Part shown: piece by piece, positions 21,200 to 32,250 of the stretch | Position numbering within the stretch: position 1 is the first letter of the stretch | Layout: each line of letters begins with the position of its first letter | Assembly: GCA_033558025.1 (NCBI GenBank) | Contig: JAUCEF010000014.1 | Coordinates: 3,720,001-3,784,000, forward strand | Direction: 5' to 3' | DNA from: Phytophthora sp. 'mugwort' | Taxonomy: Eukaryota; Oomycota; Peronosporomycetes; Peronosporales; Peronosporaceae | Length of the DNA stretch: 64,000 nucleotides | Program-made: the position numbers and the translations under genes | The notes under the pieces: generated by a model | The model's database searches: none | What the model saw: only the letters and a program-made list of their open reading frames with translations | Told to the model about the DNA's origin: nothing

Positions 21200-22150
21200 A
21201 TGACTGCAACAAGAAGCAACTACTCCGATATCGAGCTGCATGCTACTGTTCAGCGTGTAATTCGTGGTGAGGGGTCTCACTCAGTGGCCGACAGCGGTTT
21301 CATTCCCTACCGCATTCTTCGTTAAAAGGTCATGATAGGACACGAAAGCCACTCCAAAGCGCCATTGCGCTGTGCGGAGGCTTATCGTACTTTGTCTTGT
21401 GCCCCAAACCCAGTTACTTCCTGCAGAAGTGGAGAGGTCGCTCTACTAGTGGGTCGTGGTGCGATACGCGTCGGTCCACGGGTAGACCGTCAAGCGGTTC
21501 TACGCGACGCCAACGAAATTGGCGTCTTCTTCTGTCATGTGCCGCTTGAGCCAGGATGGTAAGTTTGATTCATGGGGCGATTTCCGTTGGGAGTGCCCCG
21601 GAAAGCACAACAACTGTCAAAGCCCAGAAACGCTGTGGCCGACGGCGACATTACGGATTTCTTCAATACACTCGCCAATGCCACGGTCGAGCAGAAGCTA
21701 CATCCACCTGAAGCTTACAACATGGGCGAGACCGCGTTTATATAATTCGTGCTAAAAGCAAGGACGTGATCGCTGTCCGTGGCTCGTCTAATGTGCGGGG
21801 TACTGAAGCTACGGCGAGTTTTCAAACTAACAATAGTGGCGTGTTCAAGCGCAACGGACCACGTTGTGCTCCGCTGCTCATTCTCTCAAGGTCGGTCACC
21901 CTCCTTCCAACAAAGAGAAGATATAACGACATCCAAAAAAGTGCTCCAATATGTTCCGCTAAAAGGTTCGCAGTGACCCACTGTACCTTTTTCCAAATGG
22001 AGAAGATGTGGAAGAGGTCGCAGCAACGAAGCGATTTCGTCGTCAGAAGTGTTCGAAGAATCCGAAAAGCGCTGCAGAGACGCAGAAGAAGCCTCGCAAG
22101 AAGCGAGCCATGATAAGTGACCAGCGGCAGCGTGTCTGCAAACGATTGTA
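21200..22150 (+). pseudogene. pogo/Tigger-like DDE_1 transposase relic
   Basis: From ATG 21200 the frame gives a helix-turn-helix-like start (NYSDIELHATVQRVIRGEG), then after a stop a CENP-B-type helix (VDRQAVLRDANEI). Frame changes lead to DITDFFNTLANATVEQKL followed by HPPEAYNMGETAF. The last matches the DDE_1 first catalytic block, normally NMDETAF, with the Asp changed to Gly. VIAVRGSSNVRGTEATASF then corresponds to the next conserved strand, and a basic tail (RKKRAMISDQRQRV) ends it. Stops and shifts are multiple. Not functional. Confidence 0.7.
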
Positions 22151-22154
22151 GCAT

Positions 22155-24370
22155 AGCAAAATCGGTCTAAATGCCAAATCAAGAAGCCAAAAATGAAACA
22201 CACAAATCCTGAAGTGGTACACATACACGATTTTTAAACGTTTTTCGTTCGAAATTCTTCTTTTTGAAGATTAGGTTGATGGCTTCTACGCTTTAAATTT
22301 TGTCCTATGCCGAAAAAGCAAAAAAAACTTTTTCAAATTTGCTTAGTATTTGCTTTCGTCCTGACCGACTCATGTTTTATCTGAATTCGTGCGATAGCAT
22401 GGGGGGGGCTATGATATAGGCGATGCCGTTAATCATATAACTCGAAACGCGTACTTACGGTAAGACTGACGGTGTTTTGCGCCGTCAAACATGAAAACGC
22501 ATATGTTCAAACAGAAGGGTATGGATATATCCACCGGATATCGGTACCAAAATGTAGGGATTCCGGTTTATCCGGTAATAAAGGTAGCTTCTCCGGAACC
22601 AAATTAATTATTAGTCCTTTTATCCAATCGCTAGTGTTAGGTCATACATGAGGGGCGAAAATAGCACTCGCTTGGCAAGTCGAACAATGCCCGCGGCTTA
22701 AGATCCGTGTGTGGAGCACGCGGGCTTAAACACATGACCAAGCATGGTCACGTCTTGCTCGGCCCTATAGTTAAGCCCTACAGGGACGGGTTTTAGAGGT
22801 GAGGCAGGGCAATACGATTCCTGTCGACTCCTCCATTTTTGTGAATTTGAAGGTCATGACACCCGCCCTCGGCTGATTAGGTTGAGACAAAACGGCAAAT
22901 CGAGTAATATTATCTCGTCCGATAGATATATCCTTGTCCCAAACAGAGTGACGAACAGTGCATTCATTTGCCGGTCATAATCTCTAAATACCACGTGGGT
23001 CATGACGACAATCCACACAGGAGATCTTTGTTGAACCCCACTAGCCGAGCGCCGCCGCCTACGCGGCGGTAGGTATAGTTATGGTCCAAGTATATTGATA
23101 GCCCGTCAGGACCACATAAATATATATTAATTTTCAACCAATCGTTTAGTATATTTCCACCAATGGCCGCGTTCGGCGAAGGATTGTTTTAGCGAATGAC
23201 GGCCGCCTTCGCGGCGCTCGGAGCCATGTTATTTTATCCAATGGCGGCCCGCCTTCGCTGCGCTCGGAAGCCATTGAGTTTGCGTCTAGAATCACGTTAT
23301 TGCGTGACAGACGGACGGACGGACGGACGGAGCGACGATAGCGGTGAGTTTTAGGATTCAGGACTTGAATTGAAAACGACAGCATAATACTCCACTACCG
23401 AATTAGTGAATATAAACATATATGCGGAATCCTAGAAGTAGAGTAATGCACAAAATAAGCCGAAAAGGGCCAACAACTAGCCAATTAAATAACAAATATA
23501 CACCTTCTTCGTCCAGCAGCTCCCATGACGCGTTTAGTTCGCTTAATTGGGACATGCACGTTTACCATTTAGCTAGGAAACTTATTGTGGTGGTATCACT
23601 TTGCTTATTTTATTTGCAATTGTTAGACATTTTCGTCTGGTTATGTGCATTACTGGTCTTGCTTAAGCATTTGTATAATTTAATCTTTTGCACGCAACTC
23701 ACCTCGTCACATTTTTTGTTTAAAATTTACTTTTGTGCTGGATGTCTCCTACCTCCTATACGCTTCCTCATGAACCGGTGCCTCCACGAATAAGTTGCCG
23801 TCAAGGTGTCACGCGAGAGACCTTTGTCATTGGCCACTACGAGGGCTTTGAACCGTAGCATTCGAGATGAAACTGGATATCCCTATATGCGCATCGAATT
23901 AATCAGAAAAAATAGCACCGTCCGCATCACACAAAATAATTGTCGGTTGTCCACTAACCGGAGATTCTTGAGACTCTTGCCGTCTTCGTAGACCGATTTA
24001 ATGAGCACTTTCTGCTTCTTCCACTTGGAAATTTGCTTCTAATTGCGTGTGTCCGGATTGAAGCGAGAGATGGCTTCTCTCACAGAATGTCCAGCAGCTA
24101 GATACATAATAGCTCCAGCTTGTCCCCGTAGTCGACAGCAATTCGGCTTTACCGCCTCGGTGTTCTGTCGGTTCTTTTCACGCAAGGTCTGCTTATTGCG
24201 TGTTATCGCATTTGTGGCCTAAAATTAGCTCCATGAGATGGTATATTTTGTTTTATCCATCTGACTAAAATATGGCGCTGTGATTGGTCGTAAAAATCGC
24301 TTAGGACAAAACTTCGCTTAGGACAGGGGCGATGCGGTACTATGCAATGTACGCATGCCCCGTGCATTTG
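22155..24370. other. Repetitive non-coding region
   Basis: No supported gene. It contains a dispersed relative of the downstream 26-bp satellite (22968-22999), GC-rich hairpins (23050-23072 and 23165-23275) and an ACGG microsatellite (about 23308-23331). A 123-codon hydrophobic + frame (23422-23793; VVVSLCLFYLQLLDIFVWLC) could encode membrane segments but has no context or family support. Confidence 0.45.
23308..23331. repeat. (ACGG)n microsatellite beside GC-rich hairpins
   Basis: About five units of ACGG follow two copies of a CCAATGGC...GCCTTCG...GCTCGG block (23160-23280) in which CCAATGGC and GCCATTG can pair. The arrangement suggests the end of an uncharacterised repeat. Confidence 0.6.
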
Positions 24371-24535
24371 CCGGTACTAATATGTAAATACCATGGTCGG
24401 TCGTAATCTGTAAATACCATGGTCGGTCGTAATCTGTAAATACCATGGCCGGTCGTAATCTGTAAATACCATGGCAGGTCGTAATCTGTAAATACCATGG
24501 CCTGTCGTAATCTTTGAATACCACATGGCACATCA
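24371..24535. repeat. 26-bp tandem satellite, five to six units
   Basis: The unit GTAAATACCATGGTCGGTCG + TAATCT starts at 24384, 24410, 24436, 24462, 24488 and (degenerate) 24515, a strict 26-bp period until the last unit. There are no unique spacers between units, so it is not a CRISPR array. Confidence 0.92.
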
Positions 24536-25001
24536 CAATCCTATAGCAGATCGACACAATGCGACTCAATAGTCATAATCCCATAAGGGTGCCAACAAAA
24601 TCACGATGGGGTGTCAGCAAATGCAAAACGAGCACAAACTCCTAAAGTGAGCGTGTGTGAGCGAATGTGTGGTATTTGCGAAGGCGAGCCCAGAGCCGAG
24701 CTCAACATCGAGCCGAATCTCTACTCGCCAGAACATACTATCTACATATCCGCGAGCCTAACCGGTCATTGTGTCGTAATATATACGGTAGTCGATTGCT
24801 CGAGCTGTTTGTAGGCATACCAAACGCTCTTTTTATTTTGCTTAGGTCCCGCCCCTAAAACAGGTTTGCTCCAACCTTCATGTTCCATGTCACATGTCGA
24901 CAATCGTAGCAGCCATTCACACAGTTACCATGATATTGTTGAGGTACTGGTGGTAGATTATCATTCTCTTGCCGGTTGCTGCTCCTGGCGAAGATAGTAA
25001 G

Positions 25002-25015
25002 TCATTCTCCAATAT
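25002..25015 (+). promoter_or_regulatory. Oomycete-type initiator upstream of the effector gene
   Basis: TCATTCTCCAATAT lies 69 bases before the effector ATG. Against the known oomycete initiator core (TCATTYYNCAWTTT) it has one mismatch. Position and strand fit the transcription start of the RxLR-like gene. Confidence 0.6.
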
Positions 25016-25083
25016 ACTTCGCACGTGGTACCGACCTGACCTCCTCCAGCACTTGAACATACTACATCACCCCGCCTTCAACC

Positions 25084-25488
25084 ATGCGCTTCTATTGCAT
25101 CCTCCTCACAGCGATCATTGCCGCAGCGGCCAATTCTGATGCTACCACGGAGACCAAGTTCGAGATTACCAAGGTCGTCTCGCCGGGCCTCGTTCAGTCC
25201 AGCGAGAACGTCAACACCCCCTTTTTGCGAAGCAAGGGTGTAAGCAAGAACGATGATCCGGAAGACAGCATGGACACTGAAGAGAGGGGCCTGAACGGAA
25301 ATTTTCTCAAAGAGTTTCAATCCTGGGCTAAGTTTGGGGAAACCTCGGCTCAAATTAAGAAGGATTTGGGAATTGCCGGGCTTAAGTATCGGTACGGGAA
25401 GGGGTCCCCAAAGCTTCGTGCGAGATGGGAATACCAAAAATGGAAGGGTTACAAGGAGTATCTCAAATCGCTGGAAACCTCAAAGTAG
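25084..25488 (+). CDS. Secreted RxLR-like effector candidate
   Basis: An intact 134-residue frame from ATG 25084. Residues 1-16/20 form a typical signal peptide (MRFYCILLTAIIAAAANSDA). At 46-49 is PFLR, where the host-targeting motif would normally be RxLR. An intact EER sits at 66-68 after an acidic run (DDPEDSMDTEERG), at normal spacing. The C-terminal 65 residues are helical and rich in aromatic and basic residues (FQSWAKFGETSAQIKKDLG, then KWKGYKEYLKSL), with Trp and Tyr placed as in a single WY-type fold. RxLR-EER proteins of Phytophthora and downy mildews are exported and act inside plant cells. Here delivery is uncertain because the first Arg of the motif is Pro. The gene is isolated among decayed transposons and has its own initiator. 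No intron is seen. Confidence 0.75.
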   Translation: MRFYCILLTAIIAAAANSDATTETKFEITKVVSPGLVQSSENVNTPFLRSKGVSKNDDPEDSMDTEERGLNGNFLKEFQSWAKFGETSAQIKKDLGIAGLKYRYGKGSPKLRARWEYQKWKGYKEYLKSLETSK

Positions 25489-25563
25489 ATGTCCAGACGT
25501 CAAAACTGGTTGCGTACGACGCATATCCGTCTATTTGACGCCGAGGAGGGTAAGCAAAAATAT

Positions 25564-25708
25564 CATGAAATTCAACTTCCCCTATCAGATGCGAATTGAA
25601 ATCTTTATTGCCCATAAGTTGTTTCTATGCCTACTAGCTGGCATATTCGGTGTGCGGGCGGATGCGTTGCCGATGACACACTTGAGGCAATTGTCTTGCT
25701 CAATTTAA
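25564..25708 (+). CDS. Possible tiny secreted ORF or remnant
   Basis: A 47-residue frame (ATG 25564, second ATG 25588). After a short polar start it has a hydrophobic run (HKLFLCLLAGIFGVRADA) that resembles a signal peptide with a plausible cleavage after ADA, then about 12 residues to the stop. It could be the truncated start of a second secreted gene next to the effector, or chance. Confidence 0.25.
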
Positions 25709-25829
25709 GCGGTCCCTCCTATACTTTGGAGAACGGCGCTGTTGCCCTCTTCGATTATTTATCGGTAAATTTTAGTTGTTCGTACATACCGAATTATCTT
25801 AGTCGTCGCTTACAGTTATAGAGACCAGA

Positions 25830-26395
25830 GTTTCACTGTCCTGTCCATCTAAACTGTTCACCAGTCAGCATCTCGAACCAACACAAGTCTGCTAGACCTT
25901 GAGAGTGATTGTTGGCGCCCAACTAAAAACAGAGGGGGGGTAATTTTGGTTGGTGGAGGAGGCCGGTTGCGACCGCGCATATGCATACCAAACCCACGCG
26001 GATGCGCGCGAAGCAGGGCCGCGCGGTATTGCGGAGTCTGGCCCATCGCCGAGCATTGTAGAATTGTAGTGGCCGAACTTAGAATCTTGTCCTCGCAAGA
26101 TCGATGACATTGGTCCTCGGAAGGGCTAGGGTAAAGGAGATAGAGCCCTCCAATAAAAATATATTTAAACAACATGTGACGCAGCAGTTACTGCTTTAGA
26201 CCTTTGGCCAATTAATGCGCATGAATCCACAAATGATCCATCGATGCGAATCCATAGTCTTTGAATATACGCGCAACAGCAATGAAACATGGCTCCTGAT
26301 ATCATACCTAAGTAGTTGTTCCCTCTCACCCTTTGACCGCAATATGGGATAGGAAATTCCAAAACTTCCAACCACGGGGTGCACAACTACAGGAA
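25830..26395. other. No gene seen
   Basis: Short overlapping frames on both strands without domains; a G8 run lies near 25934. Confidence 0.4.
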
Positions 26396-26745
26396 ATCCC
26401 CTTTTGCTCAGAATCTCCGAAGTTCAGCTAACAAATCTGCTGCTTATGCCTTTGTTTCCTGCCTAGCTCCGCTCGTAGTTCTCGCCGCATATCACAAAAA
26501 GATGTCCCTAGCAGACCAGTCCGGCATACCCGTTGAAGCAGCGCGGCTTGGCGTCCGCTTGAGGTGATCTCAGTCTCAAGCTCGACATCAGGAGTGAATG
26601 ATTCCGGCCGCACGCCCCTCGTCGTACCCATAGACCCGTCATCGTCAGCGCTATCATACTCCTAGACACGGCAGAAGTCTTCGTCAGTGGGCTCGTCTAT
26701 CGTGTTCTCCTCTGGTGGATTGATAAGCTCCGTCACTGACATCGT
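26396..26745 (-). pseudogene. Minus-strand relic resembling a transposase C-terminal tail
   Basis: From about 26742 the minus strand reads MSVTELINPPEENTIDEPTD, then EDFCRV, a stop, and in the same frame EYDSADDDGSMGTTRGVRPE and VELETEITSSGRQAALLQR. The acidic ELINPPEENxxxExxTDEDF pattern is similar to C-terminal tails of pogo/jerky-type transposases, but the match is weak and the catalytic domain is absent. One in-frame TAG and a following stop show decay. Confidence 0.35.
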
Positions 26746-26899
26746 GTTTGCGGCATGGGTGCGCGAGAACACGATCGAACGAGTGGCTACGGAGCATTAT
26801 CAAGCAAACCGAAGGGAGGCCAGAACAGCTGTGAGAGCAAAATATCTACAAGGTGCTGCTCCAATATTCCGGTTTACCCACAGCCGAGGATATCCTTAA

Positions 26900-29800
26900 C
26901 CCCTCCAGACCCGGAACTGGGTGGAACATTTAAACTTTATATGCAGTATAATTAGAGTTGAGGTTTGTATACTTTTAGACGGGACAGCAGATTATAGACA
27001 GGCTCGAAGGTCAAAGTCGTGATAAAGTGCATCTAAACTGCATATTGGCGGCAAGTGGAGACTGCATATTGCATCTTAACGCAGCAATGGACGGGACACC
27101 ACTGGAACAGAAACTGGAGCACCCCTGCTACCATTTTCAAATTTTCAGAAATCGAAACTTCCCATACACAATATATAAACAAAAGAGGGATGTCGCCCCT
27201 ATGGACCCGGTGCTGGTAACGCAAGCCGATGATGCGTCAATGCAGCTTCTACGGGTATTACTAGATCCAAATGAAGTGGGGAGCATTTGTAGTAGATGGT
27301 GTGCAAGAAAAGTAAATGCAAAGTTTTGCGCCAAGACAGGTCCATCAGGATGCACTTGTCGATGAGTGTGTGAATCATACAAAGTGTGGGTGTGGTTCAC
27401 GGGAGACTACACATGAACCGATCAATACTAGCCAATATATTCAGCATATATTCACGTTACTGGCAGCTTTATATGTAGTTTAGCTCCTAGGTGTTCGCCT
27501 GGCGTCTCTAGCTTGAAGCCGTCAAAGCCGGCGTACCAGGCGTGGATAGCGTCGCCGGTATAGTCCCGTCAGCTCTGCGGCGCATCCTGATCGGCCTCGC
27601 GTCTTCCACAGGGATCAGAGTACCATTCACCCACTCCTTGTGCCAGATATCCGAGCACGTCATGGCCACGCCGCGGACGTTGCGCCTAGCGCGCATGCAT
27701 AAGAATATCGGCCGACGCTGTTGCAGTCCTTGCAGAAGTAGGTCGTAGTATATGCCCGCTGCCCATCGGTGCGTAGCGCCGAGCAAACTTTGCAAGCTCG
27801 TTGCCAACGCTTTGCCTGCGTGTCCTTCTTTCGCCACTCATGCACCTGCCTCGCTCTATGGGCTGGACTGGTCACCAGCACCACGGAGGGGGATCGGTGT
27901 ATATGCTGCTGGAGCAGGAGGTCTCTGTGTCGCAAATGAGTTCCCTTTATACATGTATGTGGCTTGGCGTTGGGTCAGCTGAAGGTGTAGCTTGGTTATG
28001 TACTTCACGTGCGCCAAACGCGCGACTCCTTGTTTTGATGGTAGGCCTTGTGGACGATGTAGCCGTTCACGATGGCCAGGTCGATCAAGCCCAGCATAGC
28101 GACTTGTATGTTTTGAAGCGGAGTGCACGCTGCAACGAGTAGCACTGCAGCCGCGACTAATCGTGTACGTCCACGCCGCCCATGAAGGTGTGGTAGTCCT
28201 TTAAGGCTCTAGGGCATGGCACCTCAACCAGCTCTGGACCATCCCGACTCAACACTCTGTAAACGCCGCGCTGCCTTCCGGTGCAAAGGAAATGCACGGA
28301 GCGAGAGTCCCACCAACTTATAGCTTTCATTCCAGGCCCAAGCTTTGACTGAGCAACTTTAAAGGAACCACGCGGAATTGTCTTCGGTCGGGTCTTCTTC
28401 TTTTCAATCACTTGCTTAGAGTAGCCGAGGCGGTTTGTCATGATTGTGCCGACGCAGTAAAAGCCCATGAGCAGTAGTTGAATGGCCAAAGCCGCGGGCG
28501 TGTAGAAGCGATCAATGACCACGAGCCTCATGCCTTCTTTTCTTGGTTCAGGACAAAATATTCCTTCAAGTTTCTCACGACTGCGGCAAGACCAGACTTC
28601 ATGTCTGGCTTGTGCGCGTCACTTGCACGTTGCTTGTTACCGTGGTACACTTCAAAGCTGTCGATATGCATCATAACACAAACTCACGTTTCGTTAGCAA
28701 AGTGCATAAGACAGCTTAAGTACTTCAAACGTCCAAAACAATCTCACCGGATGCAGTAAGCGGTTACTGCGCTGCACAGCATAAAAAGCTTTGGGCCCCA
28801 CTTGTGTCCTTCATGTACTCGCATCTTGTTGAACGACGACCGACTTGGCAGTACTGCTTCGTCGAACGCCAAGTGCGATGGTGCCACATATTCCCGAACA
28901 CATGTGCGCTGCAGCACTTCTACCCCTTTGCGAATTTTCCAGGTCGATCTCCGTTTGATTGAAGTGTAGGTTTCTTGAAATCTCCATGAATCGGTTGCGT
29001 GGAAGCACCGAACCAAAACATCCACGCGAATTGGCTCCAACATCAACGGTTTTCCAGTTGTTCGAAAGCTTCTCCCGGTTCGGTGCAATTGTCCTTCCCA
29101 CCAGCAAGCCAATGAACCGATACAGCCCGTGTGGCATTATCGGCTTCATCACCTCCATATCATGCTGGATATCACGACGGGTCTTTCTGGGCAGCTCCTC
29201 ATTACTCTGCCGTTTCTTCTTGTAGCGACGAAAAGCTTCATCAACTCGTAAAGGAAGCATTTCACGGTGGTATTCATTCGAACAGGCCACGATGTGCTAC
29301 CAAGCATTACCGGCATGAAGAAGAAGAAGAGCGCAACGGGGGAATCACCGTGTTAAAGCACCTCCGCGGCTGGTCCGGGGTAACGTTGTCGTAGCCAGGA
29401 TAAGCACCAGTGTTGCGGAGAGGTTTATGCGGCGTCGTGATGTGCAGTCCGATGTCTGGCGCTTCAACGTCCTCCCACCCAATAGGCGTCATGCTGCGCA
29501 CACTGCGTTCTTCAAGTTACCCGCCATCACTTGGTCTTCACCACCGAAGCTTTCCAGAAAGTTTTCTGCAAACAGCACCTCTGCAGCAATCCCCGTCTCC
29601 GTCTCCTCGTGGTCATCGTGAACCTCTTCCAGAGCGCAATAATCTTCCACGTTCACATCCGACTCATAATCGCCTTCCTTGATGTCGTCCTTTTCAGCTC
29701 ATTTCCAGAATCGATTACGCTGAACCGCTGTGCGACGTCGCCCAACTCAAAAGTGTTCATGTCATTGTCCTTGTCTGCTAGCAATTGTTCCCTAATGCTG

Positions 29801-31069
29801 AGGCCTCAGCTTCTTCGTCCTCATCACCTTCACAAAGCGTAGGAACATATTTACATGCAACATTAGATTCAGCACAGTATTCAGCATAATATACAGATCC
29901 GTATGCAGCATATTATGTAGAACATGATGCAGCAGACCATACCGCTTACCGACTTCGGACTGCTCGAACGACTCCACCGACTCAATGTCGATGACAGAAG
30001 CTGTGCTTGGCTCGGCACGCGTCGGTCTTCGTCGTCTTCGATTCAGCATACTCGTGAACAAGGTTGATGTTGCGATCAGGACCTCCGGCGAAGCGCGTAG
30101 CCGAATTGGGGGTGTTGTCGCAACCGGACTGTGTGTCTGAATCAGCGAGCGTCTGGTTGAACGACGTCCGGATCGATTGACTGGAGTCTGCCGTTTTGGA
30201 GATCGTGGCGGTGTGGACGGAGATTCAGGCGGGCGTCCGTGCGCGATCTGGAACCGCGACATCCGGGTTAGTACGAGCTTCATCAGCCTCAATGTCGGCC
30301 GCATAGTTTTGGCGAACGACCTCAGCTGCGGCCGCAAGTTGTTCATCGCCAACATCAACCGCAGGTCGTGTAGAAGCAGCAGTTGAAACGTGCGTAGTAC
30401 TAGAGCTTCTTAGGACTGCAAACACAGAACAAGAAGGTTAGATCAATACAGCAACCGCATCTCCATACACCGGCGTACTGTTCGCGTAGTACTCCAGCAC
30501 ATCTTCTTCGCCGCGAAAGAAGTGCACACCCTCCGTGCTGCTCATGTCTTCGTTTGGCCGGATATACAAGTAGCGATAGTCTAAGCTTCGTCTCGGCGGC
30601 GGATTGCGAGCCCAGCCTTGCCCACGCAGCTCCCGACAAACCGACTTGAATGAGAGGTCACGCGCTGTGACATCACTGTCCCGGAGAATATTGACACGCG
30701 GCTTCACCAATTCTATTGCCGGCTTGTGCTGTCCTCACGCAAATTCTTGAATGAGGGAGGCGTTTGAAAAGCGGCACCTGCAAACCACTCATTCGGTGGA
30801 AACCTCCCGAAAACGATGCAATAACACCGTAGACCACACCAACCTGCCAAAAGTGAAATCGAAAAATTAGACAAATGTTGGTCGCTGGTCCTGTGGGAGT
30901 GGAAAGGGCGCGTTCAGAGCCACGACTTCCCGTCATCTTAAAGTTTGTATACCCCTTGGCGAGGGAAAAGACAACCCATACAAACTTCAAGTTTAAAATC
31001 GCTTAAGCTGAATATATTCAGCTTAAGCTTTTTGCTAATGCTGCATTATGCAGTATCCGGTTTGGAGGG
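26900..31069 (-). mobile_element. piggyBac-like element 2, flanked by TTAA on both sides
   Basis: The left end is TTAA (26896-26899) then CCCCTCCAGACCCGG. The right end on the other strand is TTAA (31070-31073) then CCCTCCAAACCGG. Perfect TTAA flanks and matching inverted repeats define a 4.17-kb element. A perfect 28-bp palindrome lies 41 bases inside the right end. It carries one broken transposase on the minus strand. Confidence 0.85.
27508..30710 (-). pseudogene. piggyBac-like transposase 2, frameshifted
   Basis: Read from 30710 on the minus strand: an N-terminal domain (VCRELRGQGWARNPPPRRS, then YRYLYIRPNEDM, FFRGEEDVLEYY), a Ser/Pro/Arg-rich linker, then YRFIGLLVGRTIAPNREKL and FGSVLPRNRFMEISRNLHF. 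Next come HLAFDEAVLPSRSSFNKMR (first Asp) and GPKLFMLCSAVTAYCIR, followed at once by a GTGAG donor. After the presumed intron the exon starts FEVYHGNK near 28660 and continues to MRLVVIDRFYTPAALAIQL (second Asp), DYHTFMGGVDVHD (further Asp) and a C-terminal Cys-rich finger (CKVCSALRT...YFCKDC). Frame changes break it in several places. The subtype is the same as element 3. Confidence 0.8.
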
Positions 31070-31167
31070 TTAAAGCAGACTGTTCCCGACACTATGATTA
31101 GCGAGGGGATCGTCTGCTCATATCATCCTATCTCAAACCCTAGGATTTCAGCTTTCGTAAAGATTTA

Positions 31168-32250
31168 TTTCCTCCGTTCAGAAAAAATGGAAGGATTAAA
31201 CTTTAAAATCATAGACTGGCGAATATTCCGCGTAGAAGCATGTTTTGATTGGTATAAAAGAACTGGACCAGGCTCGGATTGGTCAGCGACCTTCGACTCC
31301 AACCCGCTCACGCATCTCGTCCCGTTCCAGCCTTATCCTTCATGTTTTCTTGATTATTCGACGCTCCCATACTCCCAGACTTCTGTTGAATAGTACCGGG
31401 ATCGGATCTGACCCACGAATTGAGAATGTAGACTGCGAGCGAGGCTTGTAGGCGAATGTGAGGCAGGAATGAAATCCGAAAGTGAGTTTGATCGAGTTAG
31501 TTGTCCTTGTCTTGCTCGCTAGCTCCTTGCTTCTTGTCTCCGTTCTCCCTGTATGCCCTCCTAGCTCCTAATCGCATGTACATCCCAGGCACAAAATACA
31601 ACGGACACGCGCACCTGAAACGGTCACGGTGGTCAATTACACTTGATTTTTGTATCGGGACAAGATAGGCGCACCCTGGCCCCGGCATAATAATGCCAGT
31701 CATGAGGGATCAGCCAATCAGATCGCACCATTCGGCCCACCTTAACTTATGCCCTTTCAAGGCACGCGCCTACCACGCACCGAGGGCGTGCCTCCGAACG
31801 CGTGCCAGGCGGTAGGGACCCAGACAAAGTGGGACAGTGAAGTGCAATTACAACACCGGCGAACGACCCACTTTCCTCTCCTCATTATCAAGCGCTCCAT
31901 GAGGCAACACACCATCGACACTGCGTCGGAGAAAAAGCTGCCCCAACCTGCTTGGTCGGGTAGTCCAAAAGGTTCGGTATATTTACACGCTTACGAGAAG
32001 TTCGTCCCTCGAACCCCTCGTAAGCAAATAAATCTATGGCGTCTTCGAGGCGCGGACTAGAATACAAACGGCCGAAATGCCAATGTATGCTTAATAGGGA
32101 ACTCCGTCGGACCTTCTTCATGCATGAAAGCAAAGACCACCAATCGATAGTGGAGACGCTCCAGTTTCTTTTGTACCAATCAGAACACGGTTTTCGCCAC
32201 TCTACGATCCGATGAAGTTGAATCTTCCATCATTTCCGAGCGGAGGTGCA
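31168..32250. mobile_element. Non-autonomous mariner/Stowaway-like element, 1.08 kb
   Basis: The left end TTTCCTCCGTTCAGAAAAAATGG and the right end, on the other strand, CACCTCCGCTCGGAAATGATGG resemble the terminal repeats of the mariner element at 61974. The similarity continues inward: TTTTGATTGGTATAAAAGAA on the left matches TTCTGATTGGTACAAAAGAA on the right. TA dinucleotides flank both ends. No transposase is readable inside; the ORFs present lack domains. Confidence 0.65.

Noticed and set aside
23422..23793. 123-codon hydrophobic + frame as a membrane protein gene
   Set aside because: The hydrophobicity follows from a T-rich stretch; no family, promoter or flanking gene context supports it.
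24371..24535. Possible CRISPR array
   Set aside because: The 26-bp units are directly adjacent with no unique spacers, and the genome is eukaryotic.
24318..24569. Minus-strand frame with repeated YDRPWYLQITT peptide
   Set aside because: Produced by reading through the 26-bp satellite; the period is not a multiple of three and nothing else supports coding.
31990..32025. Possible tRNA B box (GGTTCGAGG on the minus strand)
   Set aside because: The B-box consensus is not complete, no A box is at the right distance and no cloverleaf can be drawn.
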